Assembly: GCA_037043015.1 (NCBI GenBank)
Contig: CM073321.1
Coordinates: forward strand, 40,444,420-40,508,419
DNA length: 64,000 bases
Direction: 5' to 3'
Source of the DNA: Bryum argenteum
Taxonomy: Eukaryota > Streptophyta > Bryopsida > Bryales > Bryaceae
Below are positions 53,410 to 64,000 of this stretch, piece by piece (positions within the stretch are counted from its first letter, which is position 1; every line of letters begins with the position of its first letter). The position numbers and the translations under genes are program-made. The notes beneath the pieces were generated by a model that worked only from the letters and a program-made list of their open reading frames with translations, did no database searches and was not told the origin of the DNA.

Positions 53410-55978
53410 CGTGCTGGTTCATTGTTTGATGAGGTGTTTCTCCAACAATTCCTCGATGACAGCGTTAACGAAGTGTGTGCCTTGGTCAGACACAATTTCT
53501 AACGGACATCCGAATCTAGTGATAATGTTGTCATATATGAAAGATGCGGTGACAACAGCAGTGTTATTTCTGAGCGGCTTGGCTTCTACCCATTTTGTTG
53601 TATAATCGGTGGCAACGAGTATGTACTTATATCCTTGTTTGGTCACCGGGCAAATGGGGCCCACGAAGTCCAAGCCCCACCTCTGGAAGGGTCCTAAGGG
53701 GAGAATGGGCTTCATCGGCACCTTGCCTTGGTAGCGAAAACTTGTGGTGGCTGTCTGACAAGCATGGCAACGTTTGATGTACTCAATGGTATCCTTATGC
53801 ATTGTTGGCCACCAATACCTTGCTGTCAATATTTTCCTGATGGTTGTCTCCGGACCTTGATGCCCTCCAGCTGGTCCATCGTGCAAGTAGGAAATGATGT
53901 CTTGTTGTTGATTTGAGGGTACACAGAATCGTACTTCACCGTCGACCCCTTTTCGGTATAATCGCCCTTGGATCACAGTATATGGCAGCGTTGTCCGTAC
54001 GAACCTGATTCTTTGTGTCCCTGTTGTGTCTTCGGGAATCTTGCCGTTAGCCAGGTATTGCATAATGCGCTGCCTCCAATCGTTGACTTCTGCTTCCTCC
54101 GTTGCCTGTATAGCCGCCGTGTGTATGTATGGTTCGTTAAATGAGTCATCGATACCTTCTCCAGTTGTATTCGTGTCGCGAGACAAATAATCCGCTACGA
54201 TATGTCTTCTACCTGGAATATAAACTACCTCAAAGTCGTACTCCATGAGAATCATAATCCATCTTGCTACTCTTCCCATGAATCGGGGTTGATTTACTAA
54301 ATAGGACAAACTATGGTGGTCTACCATAAATCAATTTGTTTCCTAGTAAGTAATGCCGAAATTTCTTCATCTGCGTAAATCATAGCCAGGGCCTCTCTTT
54401 CGGTGGTTGAATAGTTCTTTTCTCACGATTAAGTAGTCTCATCGGCATAAGCAACAAGGTTGATCATGTTTGCCGTCACGTTTTGGGCTAACATGACCCC
54501 CACGGCTATCTGAGAGGCGTCGGTGTGAACATGGAAAGGTTTTGACCAATCAGGAGCCAACAGTATTGGGGCTTTTGAGTATGCTTGCTTAATCTTTTCC
54601 AAGGCAGCTTGTGCTTCCGGTGTCCAATCTCGCGGGTAAGAGTAGCCAGCGTGGTTGAGTTTGGTAATTGGTGCAGTAATATGAGCCAACTTTTCAATGT
54701 ACATTCTGTTGAATTGCGATAACCCCAGTAGCCGTTGTACCCCTTTTTGGTCCTTGGGTGGAGTCATATCCATGATGTCCTGAAATTTGGCTGGGTCGGG
54801 GAGTTTACCGTACTTGCATACGATATACCCCAAGATGACGCCTGCAAAAAACAAAAACATGCATTTGTCGGCGTTGAGGCTGACTCCGTTGGCACGACAG
54901 GCGTGAAATATGTGCCTTAGGTTGTCGACATGGTTCTTCATTTGGCCATAGACTGTACCGTCATCTAAGTAGATACGAAAAAATCTTTTCAAATAGGGGC
55001 GGAATATCAATTCCATGACTCTTTGAAATGTCATTGGGGCGTTTTTGGCACCAAACGGCATGCGTTCAAATTGATAAGGTCCCCATTCGGTAGAGAAGGC
55101 TGTCTTCTTTTTTGTCTTGTTGACCATGGCAACTTGGTAATACCCGAGAAACAATCCAAAAATGAATACATCTCATGGCCGCCTACCTCGTCTATTATTT
55201 CTTCCATATGCGGCAGTGGGTAGTGATCCTTTTTGGTGGCAGCATTGAGTTTGCGAAAGTCTACGCAAATGCGTAGGGTGCCATTTTTCTTTGGAATGAT
55301 AACCATAGGAGACAACCAGGGAGCGGCATCGACGGGTGAAATGAATTTGGCAGTGAGTAGCTTTTTCAGTTCAGTTTTCACTTTGGCAGCGTAGTTGGGG
55401 TTCATCCGATACCTCGTTGTTGTTGCGCGGGTTGTGCATTTGGTTTCAAATCTATAGTGTGCTCGGCCGATGTTTCTCGGGATTCCCTTGAGGTCTTCGT
55501 GGGTCCAGGCGAATATATCCCTATATTCCTGGAACAGTGCAATTGCTGCGCGTTTGATGTCATTGGGAGCGTCAGCGTTGATTTTTACATATTTAGGCTC
55601 TTCAGTGGTACCCAAGTTGACCAATTCAACGTTGTCAGTGGCGCCGTTGGTCCATCCTGTGACAACTTTTTGTTCCAAGGCCTTGGTTGCCGGTGTTGCG
55701 TTCACAGTGATGTCCTCTTGGACTTCTTGTGTGAAGTGATCAGGTATATCTAAGCCTTCTTGTTCGGTCACAATGCTGGCTAGTTGTATTTCGGCGACAG
55801 GGATTAAGGACGGATCGGCGTGAAAAACTAAAGCTTCTTGCTCAGCTGTTAGTCCTTTGACCCAATTTGTTCCCGCCGTGGACCGGATCTGATCGACTTT
55901 AGCTTTAGTAATACACCTATCTACTGGAATGATGACTATTCTATCATGATGTCGCAGATTTAATGGTTTCGTGCCCAA
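53410..55978 (-). pseudogene. Element B RT, RNase H and integrase core, frameshifted
   Basis: RT fingers (WLSPMVIIPKKNGTLRICV, DFRKLNAATKKDHYPLP) end in a frame change near 55140. The palm (FSTEWGPYQFERMPFGAKN, IYLDDGTVYG) and RNase H (FHVHTDASQIAVGVM) follow, then another frame change near 54330-54470. From 54327 come [14 protein letters not shown], the zinc-finger part [13 protein letters not shown] with [12 protein letters not shown], and [12 protein letters not shown] with the last Glu in the next frame. Domain order equals element A. At least three frame breaks prevent a functional polyprotein. Confidence 0.85.
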
Positions 55979-57825
55979 TCATGTACCGCATTCATGTCTC
56001 TTAACCATGGTCGTCCTAGGATCATAGGGAAATTAGTACTCTCTGGCATATCTATGACGACAAAGGTGGCCGGCGTAGACACTCCGTGTGTGGTGATGGC
56101 GACAGTGGCCAAGATGCCTAATGGTGTCACAGGGGCATCGTTTGCCATCCTTAATATGAACTGAGCCATCTTTGGTGGTGGCAATCCCAACTGTCGTCTA
56201 AGGCTGTCACTCATTACGTTGACACAGAGCCGCCATCGACTAGGACATTTGACAGCTTATGTTGTCCCAGTCGTAAGTGTATGACGGCAGCGTCCGGATC
56301 GATGGTGGTCACGTTAGAGTCAACAGTCATCAATGCTGTCGAGGTGTCTGGCAGCGCTGTTTGATGCGTATACTTTTGCAGTTCTGGACTAATCTTTAGC
56401 AAACTTGTTAGGGTGATACTCACAGCAGTATTGTCAAGTATTTGCTGCATGTTGTCATCCGAGGTAGTTTCAGTCCGCTTTGATCATTGTCGAAGGTTGT
56501 GCAATCTTTCCCAATGTTGGTCGGGAAAGGTTTACGATGTTCCACCACGTGATCCGGTGTCGTGGCTTTAGACCTCGTGGTTACGGCGGGGTGATCGCGA
56601 TAGTAGAGATATTTGTTTCCGTCCCATGGACTTGATCGCCGTAACGCCCCCTTACTTCTTTTGGGTTGATCTCTGCGAGTCCGTAGTCGTCGTTGTTTGG
56701 GGGCTTGCATCGGAATTATGTCGATTTTGGGCCCAACGTTGTTTCAAAATTGGACATTGTCCTCTTCGGTGGTGGGGAGATCCACATTCCCAACAGCCGT
56801 CACCTTTTCCTGGCTGGAAAGCGTCAACGTGGACTTCTTCAGTGGTACGATTTGCCGCGATGAGAGGTCGTTGCCTTCTCATTGTCATTACCCACATTGT
56901 TGCCCGCGGCAAACCAACAGCGACCATTATGGGCCTTCTCACAAGTTGTGCAGAGAGTCAGCGTGATGCGGGTATCGTTTCGGGATGTTGGTAGGGGCAA
57001 CAGCGGGGCTTGAGTTTTTTGGAGTAGTCCTAACTCCCTACTGATGTCGTTGGCAGCTGTAAGAATATCAGGTAAGGTCTTTACACCTCTGATTACAATA
57101 CCCTGTTGGATCCAAGGTAACAAACCCTTTTTAAACCATTCGCACAAATAGTCTTGATTGGCTTTCGGTTGAGTTTGTCACTAACTGTTTGAAACGATCG
57201 TAAAAGGTATCGACAGTCTCCTCTTTGCCTTGCGTGATGTTTCCTAGAGCGCGGAGGATTTGAGATGACGTCTTTAGCTTACGAAAAATTTGTAAAAACT
57301 CCGTTCCATGTCTTCCCAAGTGGGATTAACATGTTCGCTTGAAATCTATGTACCGATTGATGTGATTCCCTTGTAATGTGGTGCCAAAGATGTTTTGTAA
57401 GTCGTGATTGTGGAGACTCCATTGGTACGAGCAATAACTTTGAAACGCCCGACATGCGGTCCGGGTGCAGCGTCGTCAAACACCGATGCACGGTATTTTT
57501 GGTAGTTTGTTGATCGATCCCTTTCCCCGAGTCCATTGAGGTGGCCATCGTAGGATTGATAGGGGGCACGAAGTGGACGTTGATGGCATCATTGCGACTC
57601 TGAGTTGGGCATGGCGGTGAGGTGGTCATTCCTGTAGATTTTGATCTTTTGGTGGCTAAGTATTTCAAGCCGTGCATTAGTAGCCTCGTTTTTGGCAACT
57701 AGCTCTGTCATCTGCTGTCTCATCCATTGCAAAAATTCTTTGGTAGAATCTGGGTCACGTTTGGTGGAACTGTTTCCGGTTCTTTGTCCTTGGGCTGCTG
57801 TGGCGCCATTGTTATCGATGAACAA
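55960..57825 (-). pseudogene. Element B gag and protease, heavily frameshifted
   Basis: Successive short frames match element A gag in order: EFLQWMRQQMTELVAKNEAT, KLKTSSQILRALGNI, DTFYDRFKQL, GLLPWIQQGIVIRGVKTL, and the zinc knuckle CWECGSPHHRRGQC. Protease follows with NVLVDGGS and, in another frame, PMILGRPWLRDMNAVHDW. Six or more frame changes occur in 1.9 kb. Confidence 0.8.
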
Positions 57826-57859
57826 CTTTCAGTCGACTATAGAGAGACTCCACACTAAC

Positions 57860-57877
57860 TCCCCAGCATGGTCGCCA
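57860..57877 (-). other. Primer binding site of element B
   Basis: TGGCGACCATGCTGGGGA on the minus strand, identical in sequence and in its 3-nt gap to that of element A although the LTRs of A and B are quite different. Confidence 0.75.
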
Positions 57878-57880
57878 AAA

Positions 57881-58732
57881 TGTTAGCTGGGATTTCCAAG
57901 AGTAGTGCTTTACGTAGTCTCCCAAGTCGACCTGTGTAGAGAAAGGGGGAGGAATGCGCTTTAGTTTTAAAAAGAGGAAGAGAGAGAGAGAGAGAGCAGG
58001 GGTCCTTACTTTGGTGACCGAGGTAGGGTGGCAGGCGTTGACTATTGTGGCCCGAAGGAAGAGGGGAGTCTGAGAGGAGGTTCCCAAAGAGCAGGAGAGG
58101 CACTCGGGTCACTCGCTCGGGAGTGACGAGTTCGAAAAGCCAGCAGAGGAAGGTGAATCAAGAAGATTTCACCCGCATAGAGTCGACAGAGTGTTTTCAT
58201 TGACCCGGTGATCACAAATGAGCCAGACCGTCTTGGCTTTGGTGGCTTGGCACCCTTGGCGGGGTTTTCACCCTTGATGTGGTGCGTGTGCGCGAGGCGG
58301 TGAGAGGCATCAAGGGATTACCCTCAATGTTGTCATAACGCGGGACGTAGGAGGAGAGATAGCATCGCATGAGAATACGGGAGGCGAGGCAATACAGAGT
58401 GAGATAGGGAGTATGCAGAGAATCAGAGAGTTTAGAGAGAAGGACCGGTTCTCAGACCGTTGTATTCATAAGCAAAGCAATACAATCGCAGCGTGCTGCT
58501 CCATGTTGACATCGGTTGACTAAGAAGTCCCTAATCTCTATTTTCTACCTCTTAAGTAATCATCGCTGCCGAAGAATCCTACTGACTAACGGTGGCCTTA
58601 TCCTTCCGCCCTGATCGCGTCCTTGGGCTGACGTCGCGGCCTTCGTGACTCCATGGCCGCATCTGACGTTGCCTTCTGATGTCTTCCTCCGAAAAGGGCG
58701 TGCCTTCAGCTGACAGCGTTGGCTTGGTAACA
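57881..58732 (-). repeat. 5' LTR of element B, 852 bp
   Basis: Partner of 47536-48389 with the same termini. Only the first and last few dozen bases resemble the LTRs of A and C, as expected for members of one family with diverged U3 regions. Confidence 0.9.
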
Positions 58733-59383
58733 CAAACCAAGGTATCGAGATAGCACAACAGATACATGAAACTCGGAGGATGAAGACGAGATTACGTCGT
58801 CGACTCCAAAGGTGCAAAAGAAGGGCAAAGAACACATGAACCAGAGTCCCGCGGGGGCTACATGTACGATTAAATTGACTAGCAGCTCTAAGAATCTACA
58901 TCAATTGGGACGTATTACCGTGTGAGCGGAGAGCGGTGAGCGGTGAGCGGTGAGCCATCAAATTTAAGGAATTTGAGCGATTAATTGGTATTTTTAGTAA
59001 GAAATTTCTAAAAATAGTTTTTACTATTTTATGGAATATTCTACAGAATATTTGAATATTCTTGACTTATTACCGTGGTTTAGTGTTCCTAAACCCGTGG
59101 ATATGAGGTTAAAAATTCTGAAATTCGGTGGACTTAAACCACGTTCTGCAAACGTGAAGGGACATTTAAGAATTTTACAGAGTAGACTAGTATCTTATAA
59201 CTGTGAAATCATAAGGCGATGTTGTAAAGCAACTCATAGGTTTATGTAAATAGGGATACATTTATTGACTTTTGTAAAATGCTGAAATCAAAATAAATAA
59301 CGTGTAAATAACACGATTACAGGGATAACATGTAGAATGGGTAGATGTGGATGTTGGTTTACGTAATGTGACCTTGAGGTAGT
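58733..59383. other. Interval between element B and the MULE gene
   Basis: 58733-58920 may continue the decayed ORF interrupted by element B (acidic stretch NSEDEDEITSSTPKV), but this is weak. At 58926-58953 a 7-bp unit GAGCGGT is repeated about four times. The rest is AT-rich and holds the 3' flank of the MULE gene. Confidence 0.4.
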
Positions 59384-62300
59384 CTACTCCCTAACTTGGT
59401 CTAGGATTCCCCTCTCTAGAATGTTTTTCACCTCGTTGAAACTGAGGGTGGGCACGTGGATGAAGAGGTCTCTATCAATATCAAATTTGCATACCAATAC
59501 CAACACGAAGTATAGGTGCTTGCAATGTCTATACGGTTCGCCTTTTCGTCCTAACTTAGTTATGGTTATTTTGAACACCGGGCAAGAACACTCACGGTTC
59601 CCACTTAGAGATAATTTATAGATAGACTCTAAATCCGACTCCAAAGCAACGATACATCCAAAACCAGGTTGTGGTATCATGGTCACCTCGAGTATTTTTG
59701 CCTCCATGGCACGAGCTGAATCAATGTTCTTCATGTGCTTCGGAGTCACAGCTTTGATGCATCGGAGAACTTTAGACTTGCGTGATTTGGGGTACACATT
59801 AGCCTTGTCCGGCGCAAGAATATGTGACAAGTCTCTTGGTGGCGCAGAAGTATTGAATTTGCGGTTGAGAGGAAGGCGTTCTTTTTGTGGGAGCCGAGAA
59901 CCTGCATTTTCCAACGCCTCTATTTCATCTAGTGTGAGATTAGTCCCAATCTTCACGGGCCAAACTGAGGGAATGGGCGGTCGTCCTTGTTTCCGAGAGA
60001 ACGGCTCAATCCATTTACGACGACTACCCTTCACACAACGCTCAATGTCGTCTAGACAAAAGAAGAACTGATCAGGTTTTTTTTGACCTTCTTGAGGACG
60101 TTGCCATACTCCGGTGTAAGTTGGAGCTGCGGTCGCCTTCCCGTTTTGGACAATGCGGGATTCGCATTTCTTCCTGGTCTTAGCCATAATACCCCAACAA
60201 GCCTTAGATGAGGATTCCTTTAAACGAGCAATGTGCCTTAAACGCTCATTCACTCTCGTCTCTTGGATAGCAATGACGCGCTGAATACTGGGTCTTGGAG
60301 AAGCGGGGGGTTCCAGCGGTTGCTCCTGAACTTCATCTTCTTCGTGGATAGGACTGAGATTCTCAGCAAGAGTTCGTGTGACTCTTCTTTCTATTCGAGG
60401 ACGTGGATAGCTCACGGTGTCAGGTCGATGAGTTTCATCTTCAGCACCAATGGGAATATCAGCCTTACGTTTCCTGGAACCAAAGATCTCTGCCCCCTCC
60501 AAGTGGGTGTCACGCGTACAGTAAGCTTTAGCTTCAGGGAAGTCCATAACTCCCTTGTTGAGGCAAGATGGATTGCCGGATCGATTAGCCCGACGTTGAG
60601 CGGTATAAAGACACTGACAAAGTTCTTCTGCGGATGGTCCAGAACCACTTGCACCGCCTTTGTTGAATTGATGGTAGCCAGTCACTTGGAGGAAGGCCCG
60701 AACGTAGTCGTCAACGGCTGCGACGCAAAGATCCCTACCCTTATTGCCAGACGCTTGCAGCCACTTGTTATGGATTGACTCCGCAAGATTACATGAAGGC
60801 ATCTCTGCGAGTTCTTCTGCCGAATATTTTTTTTCCTGCAATGTACAAACGTATTAGGCCTTTATTCATAATGTAGATTTGTACTTAATTCATATTCACA
60901 GTATATAAATACACATAAAAATCAACTAATACTATATAAACAAGAATTGTTAATTTCTTTGGTACTGTCATGACATTATAGAAGTTAGCATAGAGCATAA
61001 AATCAGCAAAAATTTCGCAAAGAAATTGTACACTTACTAGTTCCATAAATCCACTCCATTGTCTGTATCTGAAGTGCCAGTACGCAAGCCAATGATCCAA
61101 GTGTTCTAAACTAACTTTGGAGGTGGCCTTCGAGGATGCCCACCACGCTCTTATAGTCCAATATTGGGTCTCAGCCTCTTCTATGGTGCGCGCATCCTTG
61201 TACTGCTTACAGAGAATTCGGTGTTGGCCTTGCAATTCGGGCACAATGTATTGTTTCGTATGTTTCTCAAGAGACTGAATCTAATGGAAATAACATGTGC
61301 GTTTGCGGCCTTCCATGGAGACAGCAGGGTTTCCAGAGCCGTAGATGATGCGCACAGCGTTCCAATTGGCTTGAGCACTATCAGCCATAAATCTTTGAAA
61401 CTGCGGTTTGGGTACTCCGTTCTTGGCCATGATGTGGTTAAGGTTCTTCCAGAAGACGAGTTGAGCATCTTTGTCCTCTGACTGGAAATCACGGCATGCA
61501 ATGGTTAGAATGTGTTGGTAACGTGAGTCGTACACGTGGCAGGCCATGGTGGTCCAATCCGTAACGCGTTTGACATGGTCAAACATCATCCATGCGTGGG
61601 AGAGGTTTCCTCCAGGCTGTATACGGCGAACAAGGTCAACACCGCTCCTGGGGCCGACCTCAGACATCTTGAAGATGAAGACTTTCTCCAATTCGTCGCC
61701 TTGGCCAGGGAACATGTTGGGTTGCACATATGCCCAGTTGTTGAGACCTCTGAGCTTTGTGATCCCATCAGGAATGCCATACCTACGCAAGTACTTGAAA
61801 GTGTAGATATGATTCCGCATGCTACGAGAGTTTAACTCTTTGCATTGTTCAAAGACTGGTTCTAGCTGCTGAAGAGAAAGATTGCCGGTTTCGGGGTCAC
61901 CTTCGTCACGGAGAAGTAAGTTACCTAGCAAATCTTTGCTGGTTTTCATAACTATTTTGGAAACGGTTGCTTGAGGGTTACGGTCAACATGCTCTTCTAG
62001 TAACTCATCTATTTTTTTCCGTACACAGGATGTTCGTGTGTTCCTGTATGGACACATGCACGCTCTTGACAATCTTCTCCAAGTATGTAAAAGATTTTCG
62101 CAGAATAAGGCGCAACACAAACAGGAGGTTGTTTGCAAAGCTTACAGACCAACGTCGAGGTAGGCGGCGGCGATCTGCCTACTGGAAAGGGGTCTTTGGT
62201 AATGCCTTCAAACTCCACATCATTCACTCCAGCGACTCGATCAGGTCGTTGCAAGAAGTCGCAGCTTGCGTTGTGGCACTGTACATATCCTACACAGTTC

Positions 62301-63136
62301 GAGTATCGGAAAGGCAACCCTTGCGTATTGCTGATGTTGGTGGTCATCGTCCTAGTCTACACATGACCGCCGTATCGTTTATCCATCCCCTCCATGGACT
62401 TCGCGACCTTGTGAGTTGCAGACGGAAGAGTAGGCGGAAAGATGAAGAGTACATCGCCATTGAATGACGGAGGCAAGAAAGATACGTTGACAGTGCGGAT
62501 GGTTTTGAAATTAGTTTTTTTGAGGAGAGTCTTGCTATTGGGCATTCTAACAAGATTGCAGAGGGATGGAAGATTTTTTTTGGATTTTACAATTTGCGAT
62601 GAAAGTAAAGGAGGGGTGGCTCTTAGATAGTTATCCCTAACGGGAGGTGGCAATGGAATATCAGAGGACAGACGACATGGTTGCAGAGGAGACTTCTTCT
62701 CGTCTTTTGATGAATCCAATATGTCAATGGTAACTTCTAGACCTGGTTCGACTTTGACACGAGCAAGAGCTAGAGCAACCGTGAAGATAGTAGAAGAACT
62801 ACGTTGGGTCTGGAGAACTGTTGAGTCGTTCATGACGGACTCTGTCAAGCCGTAGAGGCGATACTTTCTAGCTCTAAGCTTCCAGATTGTAGTATTATTC
62901 TCTAGGATGATTGGATCTACAACCATGGAGTACTGAACATGATTAGTATCAGGTTCTAGAACTTCTCTCTCTAACCACAGTGAAGATGCATCGTAGCCGA
63001 ATCGAATTCCAAGCCACGATGCAGTGATCTCTACGACACCTTCAAGCCCTACGGACATGCAAATGGGAACAAGTGCTCCCTGTGACACAATCTCAACAAT
63101 GTCTGCAGCAGTGGGTTCAGAGGAGGAGGAAGCCAT
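59384..63136 (-). pseudogene. MULE-type transposase gene with GCM/FLYWCH-like finger and SWIM domain, broken
   Basis: ATG 63136 opens MASSSSEPTAADIVEIV, an unrecognised N-terminal region. After an in-frame TAG near 62357 comes a finger-like module (YVQCHNASCDFLQRP, VCKLCKQPP, CVHTGTHEHPV) resembling the WRKY-GCM1/FLYWCH fingers of MULEs. At A7 (62012-62018) the frame shifts by -1 into KKIDELLEEHVDRNP. Then follows the DDE-type core (MACHVYDSRYQHILTIACRD, FMADSAQANWNAV). A TAG at 61281 stands where Trp is expected (CYFH-stop-IQSLEKH). Exon 1 ends at a GTAAGT donor (61037). Exon 2 starts at 60835 after TTGCAG with EKKYSAEELAEMPSCNLAES. It ends with a SWIM zinc finger (CSC and HCKH, near 59500-59600). 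The frame is continuous across the splice. Two amber stops and one shift make it inactive unless these are consensus errors. The element's terminal repeats were not found. Confidence 0.75.
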
Positions 63137-63205
63137 AATGTGCGAGAGGACCAACGAGCATCGACAGTGGATGTGAGAAAAGGATGCAGACTAGGAATGA
63201 TGCAG

Positions 63206-63211
63206 TTTATA
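63206..63211 (-). promoter_or_regulatory. TATA box of the MULE gene
   Basis: CTTATAAAC on the minus strand lies 70 bp upstream of ATG 63136, leaving a leader of about 40 nt. Spacing and context fit a plant core promoter. Confidence 0.55.
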
Positions 63212-64000
63212 AGAGAAAATTGGTAGTAGGAACTCGTAATGAAGTAAATAAGATTAGGAGAGTGAATAAATCAGACAATTACCATAATGGAGAGTAAATA
63301 CTGTATACCATTAGGCAATTGTAATTAGTGTCATTAATGTGCAAGTGTTGACAGTCTCAAAATTGGAAAAGTAACGGCGGCCGTCACTGTCAGAGCATTT
63401 GTATGCAAATTCAAAAAATAGATTAGCATCTCATGTCAGAGTGTCACATTTGGCAGACCATGAGCCGTCATAGTTGTTGCAATAATTTATGATGAACTGC
63501 GCAAATTAGGTTAGGGGGCGGCTTGTAAATTTTGTTTAAATAGGAGTAGGACGACGAGATGGTCCTTTCCTTTGATCGTTTAGTTGGTGTTGGTAAGGTA
63601 TTGAGACGGTACGATCTGTGTGCGTTTGTTTAGAGTCTTGACATTATGGACGCGGTGAGCTTGGGGTCTGAGAGATGCAATGAGAGTGTGCCTGAGAAGA
63701 AGAAGAAGAGAGGGGGTACTCGTTTTAGTAATACAAAAGCGCGCAAACGAAGTGTATTGTAAAAGGTGGGTGCGTCTAGGTCAAGTCGAGATGAGGTAGG
63801 CCATGCTGATTATGATCTGAACGATGATGAAGTCGGGCCCCAGTAAGGCGTAATCTGAAAATGCGGTTGATCAATCTTGACACAGTGATCGAGATTAACG
63901 AGAAGGACAATGTTGAAGATGGAAACGAATTCAAGAGATTTAGAGAAGAGCAGGAGTGCGGTAGAAGTGGATCGACATCTAGCGAATCTCTATGTTATTA
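63212..64000. other. Right-edge region; possible start of a divergent gene
   Basis: AT-rich up to about 63600. A small plus-strand frame starts at ATG 63646 (MDAVSLGSERCNESVPEKKK) with a Lys/Arg-rich end and stops after 38 codons. Acidic frames continue to the edge (EVGHADYDLNDDEVG). It could be the first exon of a gene or an ORF of the same MULE running off the window. Confidence 0.3.

Larger units (their letters stand above)
47536..58732 (-). mobile_element. Element B: Ty3/Gypsy of the same family as A, carrying a CACTA insertion
   Basis: LTRs of 854 and 852 bp bracket gag, pol and the extra ORF on the minus strand. The total is 11.2 kb, or 9.9 kb without the insertion at 49256-50552. The flanks CAGAC (47531-47535) and CAAAC (58733-58737) are a plausible 5-bp target duplication with one change. 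gag and pol hold many frameshifts, so B looks more decayed than A. Confidence 0.92.

Overview
The window looks like nuclear DNA of a streptophyte, most likely a charophyte alga or an early-diverging land plant. The evidence is TTTAGGG-type (plant) telomere-like arrays, one intact plant-type kinesin-light-chain-related (KLCR/CMU-like) TPR gene with five exons and GT-AG introns, a remnant of an NB-ARC resistance-type gene, Tat/Athila-like and chromovirus-like Ty3/Gypsy retrotransposons, and CACTA, MULE, Harbinger-like and Tc1/mariner-like DNA elements. The species call is inference. Everything except the TPR gene is mobile or repetitive DNA, and most of it is decayed.

Layout. About 1-9330 is an unusual block. 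On the minus strand lies a broken, intron-containing gene (1-2417, running off the left edge) whose middle exons resemble a ParB/sulfiredoxin-like fold. On the plus strand lies a divergent two-exon gene (4334-8117) ending in a DUF7869 (RNase-H-like, transposase-like) domain. Scattered through introns, intergenic DNA and even the reading frame are about 35 copies of a 19-bp odd palindrome, TATCGGCTGCCAGCCGATA. I saw none from 9.4 kb to the end. Telomere-like CCCTAAA and TTTAGGG tracts lie on either side of the DUF7869 gene. From 11.1 to 14.3 kb is the intact TPR gene. From 15 to 20 kb is a cluster of short foldback or terminal-inverted-repeat elements. At 21 kb is the NB-ARC remnant.

From 22.5 to 31 kb is a nested stack: an old Gypsy pol (E), into which a chromovirus-like element (D) inserted, into which a third element (C) inserted. 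From 31.1 to 33.8 kb is a G-rich minisatellite that flips strand at about 33.1 kb. Two near-complete Gypsy elements follow, both on the minus strand: A (35404-44825) and B (47536-58732), separated by a decayed plus-strand ORF. The window ends with a broken MULE-type transposase gene (59384-63136, minus).

The strongest candidates for something undescribed are two. The first is the palindrome family, together with the adjacent ParB-like and DUF7869 genes. The second is a roughly 740-codon extra ORF between pol and the 3' LTR of elements A and B, also present as a remnant in C. In B it has a TATA-type sequence of its own and is interrupted by a non-autonomous CACTA element whose removal closes the frame. 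Many coding sequences carry single-base frameshifts, some in homopolymers, so consensus errors in the assembly must be considered next to genuine decay.
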